Below are positions 7,712 through 15,833 of a stretch of 64,000 bases of DNA, piece by piece. The notes under the pieces are model-generated. The model saw only the letters and a list, made by a program, of their open reading frames with translations. It had not been told where the DNA came from and did not search any database. The stretch covers positions 1 to 64,000 of the forward strand of contig JBBPIJ010000004.1 in assembly GCA_038040395.1 (NCBI GenBank), in the 5' to 3' direction. This stretch comes from VAXT01 sp038040395. GTDB taxonomy: Bacteria; Actinomycetota; Thermoleophilia; Gaiellales; Gaiellaceae. The translations under genes and the position numbers were made by a program. The first letter of the stretch is position 1, and the number at the start of each line of letters is the position of its first letter.

Positions 7712-10700
7712 ATGGCGTCCGCCAAGCAAGCCCAGACCGCAGAGGTAACACAGGACGAGGTCGTAAACACGGTCGTCGACGACGCCGCAAACGTCGCCGT
7801 TCGCCGCCTGTTCACGATCCCCGGGCGCGACCCTTTCGAGGAGGTCGAGTGGGAGATCCGCGACGCGCTCATCCCCGGCAAGGACAAGCCGGTCTTCGAG
7901 CAGAAGGGCGTCGAGTTCCCGAAGTTCTGGTCGCAGACGGCCACGAACATCGTCGCGCAGAAGTACTTCCGCGGCCAGATGGGCTCGCCCGACCGCGAGT
8001 CGAGCGTGAAGCAGATGATCGGGCGCATCGTCACGACGGTCGGCTCCTGGGGCCGCGAGGGCGGGTACTTCTCGGACGAGGACGAGGCTCAGACGTTCGA
8101 GGCAGAGCTGAAGGCGATCCTCGTCAACCAGTACGCGGCGTTCAACTCGCCGGTCTGGTTCAACGTCGGCTTCGAGGAAAAGCCGCAGTGCTCGGCGTGT
8201 CAGCCCTATCACGCGCTCGTCTCGACACCTCAAGGGATGGTTCCGATCGGCGACCTCGTGGCGGAGGACCAGGTCGGCCGCGAGGTCTACGACGCGGGCG
8301 GTGTTACACGTGTCGTGGCTGTGGCCCACAACGGCCGCAAGCCCGTCTATCGCGTCTCACTACGAAACGGTCAGTTCGTCGAGGCTACACCTGACCACGT
8401 GGTCAAGGCGGTTCACGAACGGCGCACGGCGCCAGAGTGGCTCCGGGTCGACCAGCTCGAGGTCGGCATGCGCATGCACCTCCATCCGCATCGCGCGAAA
8501 GTTGCTGCTCCAACCCTGGTTGCCGTCGGAGCAGGCGATGACGCTGACAGCTCTAGCCTTCTGGAGTTCGACGGTCAGCACCGCGTCGCCGCGGCGGAAG
8601 CAGCGCTCGCAGGCTGGCTTCAGGCCGATGGGTTCGTTGGCCAGTACGAGGCAGGTACCAATCGCTCGTTGACGATCGAATTCCAGGTCGCGAACGACGA
8701 CGAGTTCGCCTGGGTCATGGAGAACCTCGACTTGGCGCTGCCGCACATCCATCGTCATGTCAGCGACGTGGAGACGAAGGACGAAGCGCTCAAGTGCCGC
8801 CGCATTCGCCTATACGGAGAGGTGCTGCGCGACTTCGTCGAAGACTGGCAACTTCTCAATCGAGGCGTTGACATTCGCGTCCCGGCGAAGCTCTGGCGCG
8901 CCACCCATGAGGAGATAGCCGCCTATCTCAAGAGCATCTTCCAAGCGGACGGCTTCGTCACCGTCCAGCGCCGGAACGGCAATGAGAACGGCCGAGTCGC
9001 ATTCGCCGTCATCGGTGAGCGCTGGGTCGAAGACGTCCAACTGCTTCTCAACGTGCTCGGTATCTATTCGAGACGAATTCGCAAGGCGGAGTCGCGCGAT
9101 GACCGGCATGACCTCCACGAGGTTCAGATCAGCATCGGCTCCGAGCGCGCGCGTTTTGCCGAACTCATCGGCTTCGTCGGGGAGACCAAGCAGCACAAGC
9201 TTCTCGAGTCTCTAAGCCTTCGCGGCCTCAAGGGCTGCCCCGACCTTCGCGAAGAGGAAATCGTCGCGATCGAGCCGATGGGCGTCCAAGACGTCTACGA
9301 CATTCAGACGGAGTCTGGCGAGTATCTCTCCAACAACGTCTCCGTTCACAACTGCTTCATCCTCTCGATCGAGGACTCGATGGACTCGATCCTCGACTGG
9401 ATCCGCCGCGAGGGCGTCATCTTCCGCGGCGGCTCGGGCTCGGGCGTCAACCTCTCGAAGCTGCGCTCGTCGAAGGAGCAGCTCTCGAAGGGCGGCTACG
9501 CCTCCGGGCCGGTCAGCTTCATGCGCGGCGCCGACGCCTCCGCCGGCACGATCAAGTCGGGCGGCAAGACACGGCGCGCCGCGAAGATGGTCGTCCTCGA
9601 CGTCGACCACCCGGACATCGACGAGTTCATCTGGTGCAAGTCGAAGGAAGAGGAGAAGGCGCGCGTGCTCGAGGCGGCGGGCTACGACATGACGCTCGAC
9701 TCGGCCGACTGGGCCTCGATCCAGTACCAGAACGCGAACAACTCGGTGCGCGTCACCGACGCGTTCATGGAGGCCGCCGAGTCAGGCGCCGACTGGAACC
9801 TCACCGCCCGCACCGATGGCACGGTCGTCGACACGATCCCCGCCAGGAAGCTCCTGCGCGACATCGCGACCGCGGCATGGAAGTGCGCCGATCCGGGCGT
9901 CCAGTACGACACAACGATCAACCAGTGGCACACGCTCCCGAACACGGGCCGCATCAACGCGTCCAACCCGTGCTCCGAGTACATGTCGATCGACGACTCG
10001 GCGTGCAACCTCTCGTCGATCAACCTGCTCAAGTTCCGCCGTGAAGACGGCGAGTTCGACGTCGACCAGTTCGAGCACACCGTCGACGTCATGTTCCTAG
10101 CGCAGGAGATCCTCGTCGGCTACTCCTCGTACCCCACTCCCGAGATCGAGGCCAACGCGAAGGCGTTCCGCCAGCTCGGGCTCGGCTACGCGAACCTCGG
10201 CGCGCTGCTGATGGCACGCGGCCTGCCCTACGACTCGGACGAGGGCCGGGCGTACGCGGCTGCGATCACGGCGGTGATGACCGGGCGCGCGTACCGCAAG
10301 TCGGCCGAGATCGCGTCGCGCATGGGCGCGTTCGCGGGCTACCAGCCGAACGCTGCCGCGATGATCGGCGTGATGGCGCAGCACCGCGCCGCGGTCGGCA
10401 ACATCGAGAACACCGACTCGGTGCCGGCCGATCTCCTCTCCGCGTGCAGGCGCGCGTGGGACGACGCGCTGAACCTCGGCGAGGTGCACGGCTACCGGAA
10501 CGCGCAGGCGACCGTGCTCGCGCCCACCGGGACGATCAGCTTCATGATGGATTGCGACACGACCGGGGTCGAGCCCGACTTCTCGCTCGTCAAGTCGAAG
10601 AAGCTCGTCGGCGGCGGCGAGATCACGATCGTCAACCAGACGGTGAAGGCCGCGCTCGAGCGCCTCGGCTATGCGCCGAACGAGGTCTCCGACATCGAGG

Positions 10701-11641
10701 CCTACGTCGACGAGAAGAACACGATGATCGGCGCCCCGCACGTGAAGACCGAGCACTACCCGGTCTTCGACTGCGCCGTCGGCGACCGCTCGATCCACTA
10801 CATGGGCCACGTCAAGATGATGGGCGCCGTCCAGCCGTTCATCTCGGGCGCGATCTCGAAGACCGTGAACCTGCCCGAGGAGGCGACCGTCGAGGACGTC
10901 GCGCAAGTCGTCTTGGATGCGTGGAAGCTCGGCGTGAAGGCGATCGCGATCTACCGCGACAACTGCAAGGTCGCGCAGCCGCTCTCGTCGAAGAGCCAGG
11001 CCGCGATCGAAACCGTCAGCGGTGCCGCCGCGCCACCCGTGCCTTTGACGCATCGCCGCCGCCTACCCGACGACCGCGTCGAGGTCGGCCGCAAGTTCCG
11101 CGTCGGCGACTACGAGGGCTACATCCACGTCGGCCTCTACGAGGACGGCACTCCGGGCGACATCTTCGTGGACATCGCCAAGGAGGGAACGACGCTCGCC
11201 GGCCTGATGAACGCGTTCATGATCTCGGTCTCGCTCGGCCTCCAGTACGGCGTTCCGCTCGAGGTCTATGTCTCGAAGTTCGCGCACATGCGCTTCGAGC
11301 CGAGCGGCCAGACAAACGATGCGGACATCCGAGTCGCGAAATCGATCGTCGACTACATCTTCCGCTGGATGGGCAAGAAGTTCCTCACCACCGACCAGCA
11401 GGAGGAGATCGGGATCCTCTCCCCCGAGGTGAAGGCGCGGATGGCGGAGCGCTACAACGGCGGCGGCTCAGGCACGACGGAAGCCCCGGCAGCCCCGCTG
11501 GAAGCGCCACCCCCGGGCCAAACAGCCCTGTTCAACGCGTGGGAAGACGCAGTCGAGTGCGCGAAGTGCGGAGGCCGGATGATCCGCACGGGTTCCTGTT
11601 ACACCTGTCGAGATTGCGGAACAAACACCGGCTGCTCATAG
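7712..11641 (+). CDS. nrdJ: Adenosylcobalamin-dependent (class II) ribonucleoside-diphosphate reductase, intein-containing
   Basis: A 1309-aa precursor; removing the intein (residues 163-547) leaves 924 aa, normal for NrdJ. It makes deoxyribonucleotides using a B12-generated thiyl radical. GGSGSGVNLSKLR follows the intein. The active-site loop NPCSE has Cys754 and Glu756, and APTGTISFMMDCDTTGVEP matches the barrel. The end carries a Cys-rich zinc-ribbon-like tail (CAKCGGRM, then SCYTCRDCGTNTGC) used for re-reduction. A strong GAGGAGG Shine-Dalgarno precedes the ATG. The intein splits the protein exactly before a conserved cysteine (CFILS), so the enzyme is active only after splicing. No cobalamin riboswitch is evident in the 111 bp upstream. 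Confidence 0.97.
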   Translation: MASAKQAQTAEVTQDEVVNTVVDDAANVAVRRLFTIPGRDPFEEVEWEIRDALIPGKDKPVFEQKGVEFPKFWSQTATNIVAQKYFRGQMGSPDRESSVKQMIGRIVTTVGSWGREGGYFSDEDEAQTFEAELKAILVNQYAAFNSPVWFNVGFEEKPQCSACQPYHALVSTPQGMVPIGDLVAEDQVGREVYDAGGVTRVVAVAHNGRKPVYRVSLRNGQFVEATPDHVVKAVHERRTAPEWLRVDQLEVGMRMHLHPHRAKVAAPTLVAVGAGDDADSSSLLEFDGQHRVAAAEAALAGWLQADGFVGQYEAGTNRSLTIEFQVANDDEFAWVMENLDLALPHIHRHVSDVETKDEALKCRRIRLYGEVLRDFVEDWQLLNRGVDIRVPAKLWRATHEEIAAYLKSIFQADGFVTVQRRNGNENGRVAFAVIGERWVEDVQLLLNVLGIYSRRIRKAESRDDRHDLHEVQISIGSERARFAELIGFVGETKQHKLLESLSLRGLKGCPDLREEEIVAIEPMGVQDVYDIQTESGEYLSNNVSVHNCFILSIEDSMDSILDWIRREGVIFRGGSGSGVNLSKLRSSKEQLSKGGYASGPVSFMRGADASAGTIKSGGKTRRAAKMVVLDVDHPDIDEFIWCKSKEEEKARVLEAAGYDMTLDSADWASIQYQNANNSVRVTDAFMEAAESGADWNLTARTDGTVVDTIPARKLLRDIATAAWKCADPGVQYDTTINQWHTLPNTGRINASNPCSEYMSIDDSACNLSSINLLKFRREDGEFDVDQFEHTVDVMFLAQEILVGYSSYPTPEIEANAKAFRQLGLGYANLGALLMARGLPYDSDEGRAYAAAITAVMTGRAYRKSAEIASRMGAFAGYQPNAAAMIGVMAQHRAAVGNIENTDSVPADLLSACRRAWDDALNLGEVHGYRNAQATVLAPTGTISFMMDCDTTGVEPDFSLVKSKKLVGGGEITIVNQTVKAALERLGYAPNEVSDIEAYVDEKNTMIGAPHVKTEHYPVFDCAVGDRSIHYMGHVKMMGAVQPFISGAISKTVNLPEEATVEDVAQVVLDAWKLGVKAIAIYRDNCKVAQPLSSKSQAAIETVSGAAAPPVPLTHRRRLPDDRVEVGRKFRVGDYEGYIHVGLYEDGTPGDIFVDIAKEGTTLAGLMNAFMISVSLGLQYGVPLEVYVSKFAHMRFEPSGQTNDADIRVAKSIVDYIFRWMGKKFLTTDQQEEIGILSPEVKARMAERYNGGGSGTTEAPAAPLEAPPPGQTALFNAWEDAVECAKCGGRMIRTGSCYTCRDCGTNTGCS
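8198..9352 (+). mobile_element. Intein with LAGLIDADG homing endonuclease inside nrdJ
   Basis: A 385-aa in-frame insertion. It begins with Cys1 (residue 163 of the precursor; CQPYHALVSTPQG) and ends with His-Asn before the +1 Cys (SVHN|CFILS). The splicing block B TPDH is visible (VEATPDHVV), and the terminal block reads VYDIQTESGEY...VHN. Two dodecapeptide motifs, LAGWLQADGFV and YLKSIFQADGFV, mark a DOD/LAGLIDADG homing endonuclease. Base composition is visibly less GC-rich than the flanking exteins, as expected of a mobile insertion. Splicing would restore CSACFILS, the uninterrupted NrdJ sequence. Confidence 0.96.
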
Positions 11642-11755
11642 CCTGAGGGCCGATGTAACCCTCGCGCGTATCAGGTTGAAGGGTCCACTCAAAAGGGGCC
11701 GCGAAAAATCGGAAGTCAAGTCCATACCGATGAGGAACTGCTACGGCGACTGGCT

Positions 11756-12268
11756 GTGGATCCCGAAGGAGGTCTCCGGGAAGTCGTCGACAAGCACGGG
11801 GCCCACCTGATCGCTCGGCTTAGACGGTATGCCTCGAACCGCAACTACGGAGACCTTGACGTGGACTACGTCTTCAACGAGTCCCTTCTGCAGTTAGTTG
11901 ACCCCTCCTATAGGGCGGGACTCAGAGCTAGGGGAGGAGATATCCTCGCCTATCTGACAAGGTGGGGGAAATGGCGTCTCGCCGAAGCAGCCAGGGCGCG
12001 AGGAGAATCCCGACTTCCAGAGGAGCTCGCGGCTCGTGTGCACCCCAGCGCTACCGAGCCCGACCCCGAAAGCCCAATCGTCCGGGCGCTCGCCCGCTTG
12101 AGTCCACGTGACCATGACGTCCTTCAGTGGCGTCACGTTGAGGGCTGCTCCAACAAGGAAGTCGCGACCAGGCTCCAAATCAGCGAGGCTGCGGCAAAGA
12201 AAGCCGCGCACGATGCCCGGGCACGTTTCAAGTCAGTGCTCTTCGAGGAGGGGTTCGAGACCACATGA
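11756..12268 (+). CDS. Sigma-70-like (ECF-type) RNA polymerase sigma factor
   Basis: A 170-aa ORF. The C-terminal 50 residues are a sigma region-4-type helix-turn-helix: ALARLSPRDHDVLQWRHVEG, then SNKEVATRLQISEAAAKKAAHDARARFK. The N-terminal half (DKHGAHLIARLRRYA, then DILAYLTRWGKWRLAEAARARGE) fits region 2. The only canonical start is GTG 11756, but the same frame is open back to the nrdJ stop and encodes HTDEELLRRLAVD just upstream, typical sigma N-terminal sequence. The true start may therefore be a non-standard codon near 11720. Its stop overlaps ATG 12265. It heads the low-GC operon and could control it. Confidence 0.72.
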   Translation: MDPEGGLREVVDKHGAHLIARLRRYASNRNYGDLDVDYVFNESLLQLVDPSYRAGLRARGGDILAYLTRWGKWRLAEAARARGESRLPEELAARVHPSATEPDPESPIVRALARLSPRDHDVLQWRHVEGCSNKEVATRLQISEAAAKKAAHDARARFKSVLFEEGFETT

Positions 12269-12282
12269 GGGAGGTGGTAACG

Positions 12283-12873
12283 ATGTCGCGGGACGCAGAT
12301 GATCAATTGGAGCACTTGTTGCGGAAAGCGTTCCGCGATAGTGCGGCCAAGCCGCCTGACGCTGCCGACGAGGCGGTTCCCGAACCCGTTCCTGCCTATC
12401 TCCGAGATGAGGTTCTCGTGCGTGCCAGCCGTGCAACGGCTGAGCTATTCGCGTTGCGAGTCCTTGAAGCGGGCGAGCGAGCCGGGTGGGGCCTCGAGGA
12501 ACTCATTGAAGATGCCCCGGAGAACGAGCCTCTGCTTCGAGAACTGCTTCAGGGCCAGGCGGACCCCATCGCGCTGTCACCGGAGGTCTTCGCCCGGGTT
12601 CTCTGGCGAGTTGAATTCGATCCCAGCGACTGGCGAGATCTTCTATTTCAGCTAGTCGCCAGCACTGTTCTCTTCGAGCGGCCCGTCGAAGGAGAGACAT
12701 GGGGCCGAACTACGGGACTTAGTGGAAGCAGACGAAGCGACGCACTTTTGGGGGAAGCTCTCGACCGAGAGCCGTGGCGCGCTGAACGGGTTGCTAACGC
12801 GTTCGTCGAGGAGGTCGTTGACGAATGGAAGAACCTAATGGCTGGGACGTCGGACGACCCGGCGACCGACTAG
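12283..12873 (+). CDS. Acidic protein of unknown function in the ubiquitin-like operon
   Basis: A 196-aa, mostly alpha-helical, acidic protein with no transmembrane segment and no motif I recognise. ATG 12283 is preceded by a good GGGAGG Shine-Dalgarno. ATG 12265, which overlaps the sigma stop as ATGA, is an alternative that adds six residues. Its 3' end overlaps the metallopeptidase gene by 49 bp. The position directly after a sigma-like gene would suit an anti-sigma or regulatory partner, but nothing in the sequence proves that. Confidence 0.7.
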   Translation: MSRDADDQLEHLLRKAFRDSAAKPPDAADEAVPEPVPAYLRDEVLVRASRATAELFALRVLEAGERAGWGLEELIEDAPENEPLLRELLQGQADPIALSPEVFARVLWRVEFDPSDWRDLLFQLVASTVLFERPVEGETWGRTTGLSGSRRSDALLGEALDREPWRAERVANAFVEEVVDEWKNLMAGTSDDPATD

Positions 12874-13331
12874 ACGAAGACGTACGCGCGGCCTTCTGTC
12901 GCAAGTTCGCGCTCCAGACCCTCAAGCGGTTCGGAATCGCCGACGCTCCCGTTCCTGTCGAACGTCTCGCCTCTCGTCTTGGTTTCCAAGTCGAGACTAA
13001 AGCGCTTCCTCGGGGAGTCGACGCCAAGCTCCGCGTAGTCGACGGCGGCAGAGTTATTGAACTAGCGAGCGGCCAGCCAAGAACCAGACAGCGCTTCAGT
13101 ATCGCCCATGAGCTAGGGCATCACCTTCTTAAGCATCGTCACGGCGAAAGTGACGTCGCGGAGAAGCAGGCCAACATCTTTGCCGGCGCACTTCTTGCTC
13201 CTGGAGCCTGGCTAGCGCGAGATCTTGCGACAGGACATACCTCAGCCTCACTCGCTGAGAAGTACCAGGTGAGCAAGGAGGTCATCTTCATCGCAGCGAA
13301 GGACGCGCGGCTGCTCGGGCGCCTGGCGTAA
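12825..13331 (+). CDS. ImmA/IrrE-family zinc metallo-endopeptidase
   Basis: A 168-aa protein with the gluzincin motif His95-Glu-Leu-Gly-His99 in FSIAHELGHHLLKH and a probable third ligand Glu113 in EKQANIFAGALLAPG, the classic ImmA/IrrE arrangement. The last 40 residues form a helix-turn-helix-like tail (SASLAEKYQVSKEVI). Family knowledge: ImmA/IrrE proteases cleave repressors in mobile elements, stress responses and toxin-antitoxin systems. The start lies inside the preceding gene, with GAGGAGG about 10 nt upstream. A 64-bp gap separates it from the Ubl gene, and the likely role is processing or release of a regulator of this operon. Confidence 0.9.
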   Translation: MEEPNGWDVGRPGDRLDEDVRAAFCRKFALQTLKRFGIADAPVPVERLASRLGFQVETKALPRGVDAKLRVVDGGRVIELASGQPRTRQRFSIAHELGHHLLKHRHGESDVAEKQANIFAGALLAPGAWLARDLATGHTSASLAEKYQVSKEVIFIAAKDARLLGRLA

Positions 13332-13395
13332 CCCTCGGTCGTACATAGGTAGGAGCTGGAAAAAGGCCGGCTCATCCACTACGACGGAGGTTTAG

Positions 13396-13632
13396 ATGCC
13401 CACCACCGAGAAGCGCCAGAAGATTGCGCACGTCAAGCTCGGGACAGAAGAGAAAGAGGTTCCCGCCGGGCCGACGCTTGTCCGAGTGCTTAAGCAGGAG
13501 CTTGGAGTTGACCCAGCCGATGTTCTCTACCTGGTGCATGGCCTTGAGCGTCGCGTTTTGGCAGACGACGAGACGATCGACGTCAAATCGGGCCAGCATT
13601 ACGAAGCGATTGGCGGCGGCGGGGTCAGCTGA
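13396..13632 (+). CDS. Ubiquitin-like beta-grasp protein with C-terminal glycines
   Basis: A 78-aa protein with an alternating beta-beta-alpha-beta-beta pattern. KIAHVKLGTEEKEVPAG forms the first hairpin, TLVRVLKQELG the helix, and VLYLVHGLERRVLADDETIDV plus HYEAIGGGG the later strands. The tail is Gly73-Gly76 followed by Val-Ser, so trimming two residues would expose a di-glycine carboxylate as in ubiquitin. The next genes encode an E2-like protein (1 bp away) and a JAB-E1 fusion, the usual partners. A GGAGG Shine-Dalgarno precedes the ATG. Function as a conjugated modifier is inference from fold and context. A ThiS/MoaD-like sulfur carrier is less likely because no biosynthetic genes are nearby. 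Confidence 0.8.
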   Translation: MPTTEKRQKIAHVKLGTEEKEVPAGPTLVRVLKQELGVDPADVLYLVHGLERRVLADDETIDVKSGQHYEAIGGGGVS

Positions 13633-13633
13633 G

Positions 13634-14005
13634 GTGGACGAGAACACTCGGCTCAACGTCACCGAACAACTAGGAAAGGCATTTGGTCAGGCCGAGAACG
13701 TCACACCTGATCCGAACCAACCGTTGCATGTTCTTCTTCCAAGAGTCCAGCTGCTTCCGCCGTGGCGCCCCTGTCCAGCTAGAGCCCTTGTCTGCTTTGC
13801 CAATTGGCCCCAGGAGCGGCCTCTGTTTTGGATTGATCCCGCTGTAGCGAACGAAGAGGGGCACGCGCCAAGAAGCAATAGTGAGCAACTCGTTCTGGGC
13901 GACACGTGGCGCTCCTTCAGCTTTTCGTTTCCCTGGCCTGTAACGCCAGTGAGTCCAGTGCGCGCAGTCCAAGCCTGGCTCAATCGATTCCGCGAGCCGA
14001 CATGA
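13634..14005 (+). CDS. Prokaryotic E2-like (ubiquitin-conjugating enzyme fold) protein
   Basis: A 123-aa protein with a GTG start 1 bp after the Ubl stop, ending in an ATGA overlap with the JAB-E1 gene. LLPRVQLLPPW, ALVCFANWPQERPLFWIDP and the later GDTWRSFSFSFPWP plus an amphipathic C-terminal helix follow the strand pattern of bacterial E2-like proteins that accompany Ubl/E1/JAB genes. Only two cysteines exist (Cys47 and Cys54), both in or before the central strand and not at the canonical catalytic place after the flap. It may use an unusual nucleophile or be a non-catalytic adaptor. The E2 identity rests on context plus weak pattern. Confidence 0.65.
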   Translation: MDENTRLNVTEQLGKAFGQAENVTPDPNQPLHVLLPRVQLLPPWRPCPARALVCFANWPQERPLFWIDPAVANEEGHAPRSNSEQLVLGDTWRSFSFSFPWPVTPVSPVRAVQAWLNRFREPT

Positions 14006-15381
14006 ATGAGGGCGACCAAGTCGGCAAAGACAAGCGTCTGATTCGACTAAACATCGCCCCGTCTCTGTTTTCCTCGGTGAAGACGCACGTCGAAAACACG
14101 CGCCGCGGCGAAGAAGCCGGCTTCCTTCTTTGCGGACATGCTGCAACCGACCACGCATACGTCTTGCTCGCACGTGAATGGCATCCCATCCCCGAGGACG
14201 CAGTAAGCGAACGGAACGGACCGAACTCCGTCCTCGCCTGGGATGCCTCGTTTAACGCGACGATGGTGGCCCGCGCAGACGATCTTGGCGCCTCCATCGT
14301 GTTGGTCCACGCCCACATCGGCTCAAAGCGGCCTAGGTTCTCTCCGGATGATTGGCGAAACGCAGATCGCCTCTTTCCTGGTGCGAGCCGCCTCTTGGCC
14401 GGAAGGGTCTCGGGCATGCTCGTTCTTGGCAAGAACAGCGCTGAAGGAGCCTTTTGGTTCAACGGCCACGCGTCCGGCAGATTCGATCGACTTCGCGTAG
14501 TCGACTCGCCTCTTCGAGACCTGCGACCCACAGCAGACCTGAGCCCACCATGTCCGCGACCGCGCCTTGATCGCCAGTCTCGCGCGATCGGCCCAAAGAG
14601 CGAAGCTAGGTTGAAGAGTGCAACTATCGCCGTCGTTGGAGTTTCAGGTGGCGGGTCACACGTGTGCCAACAGATTGCTCATCAGGGCGTCGGCGGCCTC
14701 ATCGTCATCGACGACCAGCTCGTGGAGGAGGTGCAACTCGGTCGGATGGTTGGGACGACCCCGGCTGATGTCGGGACGTCGTTCAAGACAGCCGTCATGC
14801 GCCGAATGGTCGAGACGATTGATCCAGCAGTTCAAGTAGAGGAGATTCGGGCGCGCGTGCCGTCTCGCCCCGCCCTTGAGGCCCTCAAGCGAGCCGATCT
14901 AGTCGTAGCCGCTGTCGATACGTTCGGAGCCCGAGAGCAAATCAACGCGTTCTGCCGGCGTCATCTTCTCCCGCTGATCGATATCGGAATCAACGTTCGA
15001 ACGGATGGCGAGCATCTCCAGTCAGCACACGGCCAGCTCATCGTCGTGACCGCAGATTCGCCATGTCTTCGATGTACGCCACTCCTCGCGGACCAGGTGC
15101 TTGCACGAGAACGAGAAGCTAGACCGCCGGAGTACGAGATCAACGAAGAAGCAACAGGCGAACCACAGGTCGTTTCTATGAACGGCGTTCTCGCCTCCGA
15201 GGCCTCAAACGCAGTACTCGACTTCATCACTGGCTACGCGAACGGCGCGCGAGGTTCTGGATGGTGGCTCTACGATGGCCGAGGCGGGACGATGAGTCGA
15301 GCGGCCCTTCCCCCACCTTCCTCTGGCTGCCCCGCCTGTGCAGAACTTGGTCACGGCGACTTTGTTAGCTCCAGAGCCTAA
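14002..15381 (+). CDS. JAB deubiquitinase-E1 (ThiF) fusion protein
   Basis: 459 aa from ATG 14002, in a 4-bp ATGA overlap with the E2-like gene. Residues about 10-160 are a JAB/JAMM metalloprotease: Glu37/38 in EEAGFLLCG and His103-x-His105 with Ser114/Asp117 in VHAHIGSKRPRFSPDD. Residues about 185-450 are a ThiF/E1 adenylation domain. It has RLDRQSR, the nucleotide loop GVSGGGSH at 213-220, VIDDQLVEEVQLGR, and paired CLRC and CPAC zinc-type cysteines. Predicted role: the JAB half trims or removes the Ubl and the E1 half adenylates its C-terminus. Cis fusion ties charging and processing together. It ends the operon. Confidence 0.9.
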   Translation: MNEGDQVGKDKRLIRLNIAPSLFSSVKTHVENTRRGEEAGFLLCGHAATDHAYVLLAREWHPIPEDAVSERNGPNSVLAWDASFNATMVARADDLGASIVLVHAHIGSKRPRFSPDDWRNADRLFPGASRLLAGRVSGMLVLGKNSAEGAFWFNGHASGRFDRLRVVDSPLRDLRPTADLSPPCPRPRLDRQSRAIGPKSEARLKSATIAVVGVSGGGSHVCQQIAHQGVGGLIVIDDQLVEEVQLGRMVGTTPADVGTSFKTAVMRRMVETIDPAVQVEEIRARVPSRPALEALKRADLVVAAVDTFGAREQINAFCRRHLLPLIDIGINVRTDGEHLQSAHGQLIVVTADSPCLRCTPLLADQVLAREREARPPEYEINEEATGEPQVVSMNGVLASEASNAVLDFITGYANGARGSGWWLYDGRGGTMSRAALPPPSSGCPACAELGHGDFVSSRA

Positions 15382-15525
15382 CCTGAAGCTTTGGAGTCGA
15401 ACCGGGCCATTCGCGTCCAACTTAAATTTCTGTAAGACCTAAAGGAATCAGGCCTGGCGTCCGATACCTTGCGTACATTGTGTTACTGCGTTACAGTGTG
15501 ACGCGGACAAAGGAGGTCATCGCCC
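15382..15525 (+). promoter_or_regulatory. Promoter and 8-bp-spaced repeat region of the toxin-antitoxin-like pair
   Basis: A 144-bp non-coding gap. TACATT at 15474-15479 is a candidate -10. Directly after it GTTACTGC, GTTACAGT and GTGACGCG follow head to tail (15482-15505), each starting GT-x-AC with an 8-bp period. This looks like sites for a ribbon-helix-helix repressor binding along one face of the DNA. AAAGGAGG lies just before the ATG at 15526. Autoregulation by the first gene product is inferred. Confidence 0.45.
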
Positions 15526-15798
15526 ATGGCTGTTCGCACAAAGCCCGTACGAATTTTTGAGACTGATCACGCGCCACTACGTCTGCTGGCCGAGCTTCAG
15601 CAGCGCTCACCTCAGGAAGTCTTTCATGCGGCGCTTGCTGAGTACCTTGTGGCCCATCGTGACCAGCTTTCGACTGTTTTTAGTGAAACGCAAAGGGCTG
15701 TTGCTTCAGGCGATCTTGAGGCTCTGACTGCCCAGCTGTCCGCGTCTGCTGAAGCACAAGCGGACGAGCTCTTGGCAACGCTGCCTGCCGACAACTGA
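15526..15798 (+). CDS. Ribbon-helix-helix antitoxin-like protein
   Basis: 90 aa. The first 50 residues (KPVRIFETDHAPLRLLAELQQRS followed by EVFHAALAEYLVAHRD) fit a beta strand plus two helices as in RHH repressors. The C-terminal half is acidic and probably unfolded until bound to a partner. It has a very strong AAAGGAGG ribosome-binding site and 8-bp-spaced repeats in its promoter region. The next gene starts 35 bp later and looks like a RelE-type toxin. Small size, order and the putative operator support a type II antitoxin, but this is not proven. Confidence 0.65.
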   Translation: MAVRTKPVRIFETDHAPLRLLAELQQRSPQEVFHAALAEYLVAHRDQLSTVFSETQRAVASGDLEALTAQLSASAEAQADELLATLPADN

Positions 15799-15833
15799 AA
15801 TTCATCCAAGCGGCAACGTAGGGTTCTCCTACT

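Noticed and set aside
13396..13632. ThiS/MoaD sulfur carrier instead of ubiquitin-like modifier
   Set aside because: The tail continues past GG by two residues and the neighbours are E2-like and JAB-E1, not thiazole or molybdopterin synthesis genes.
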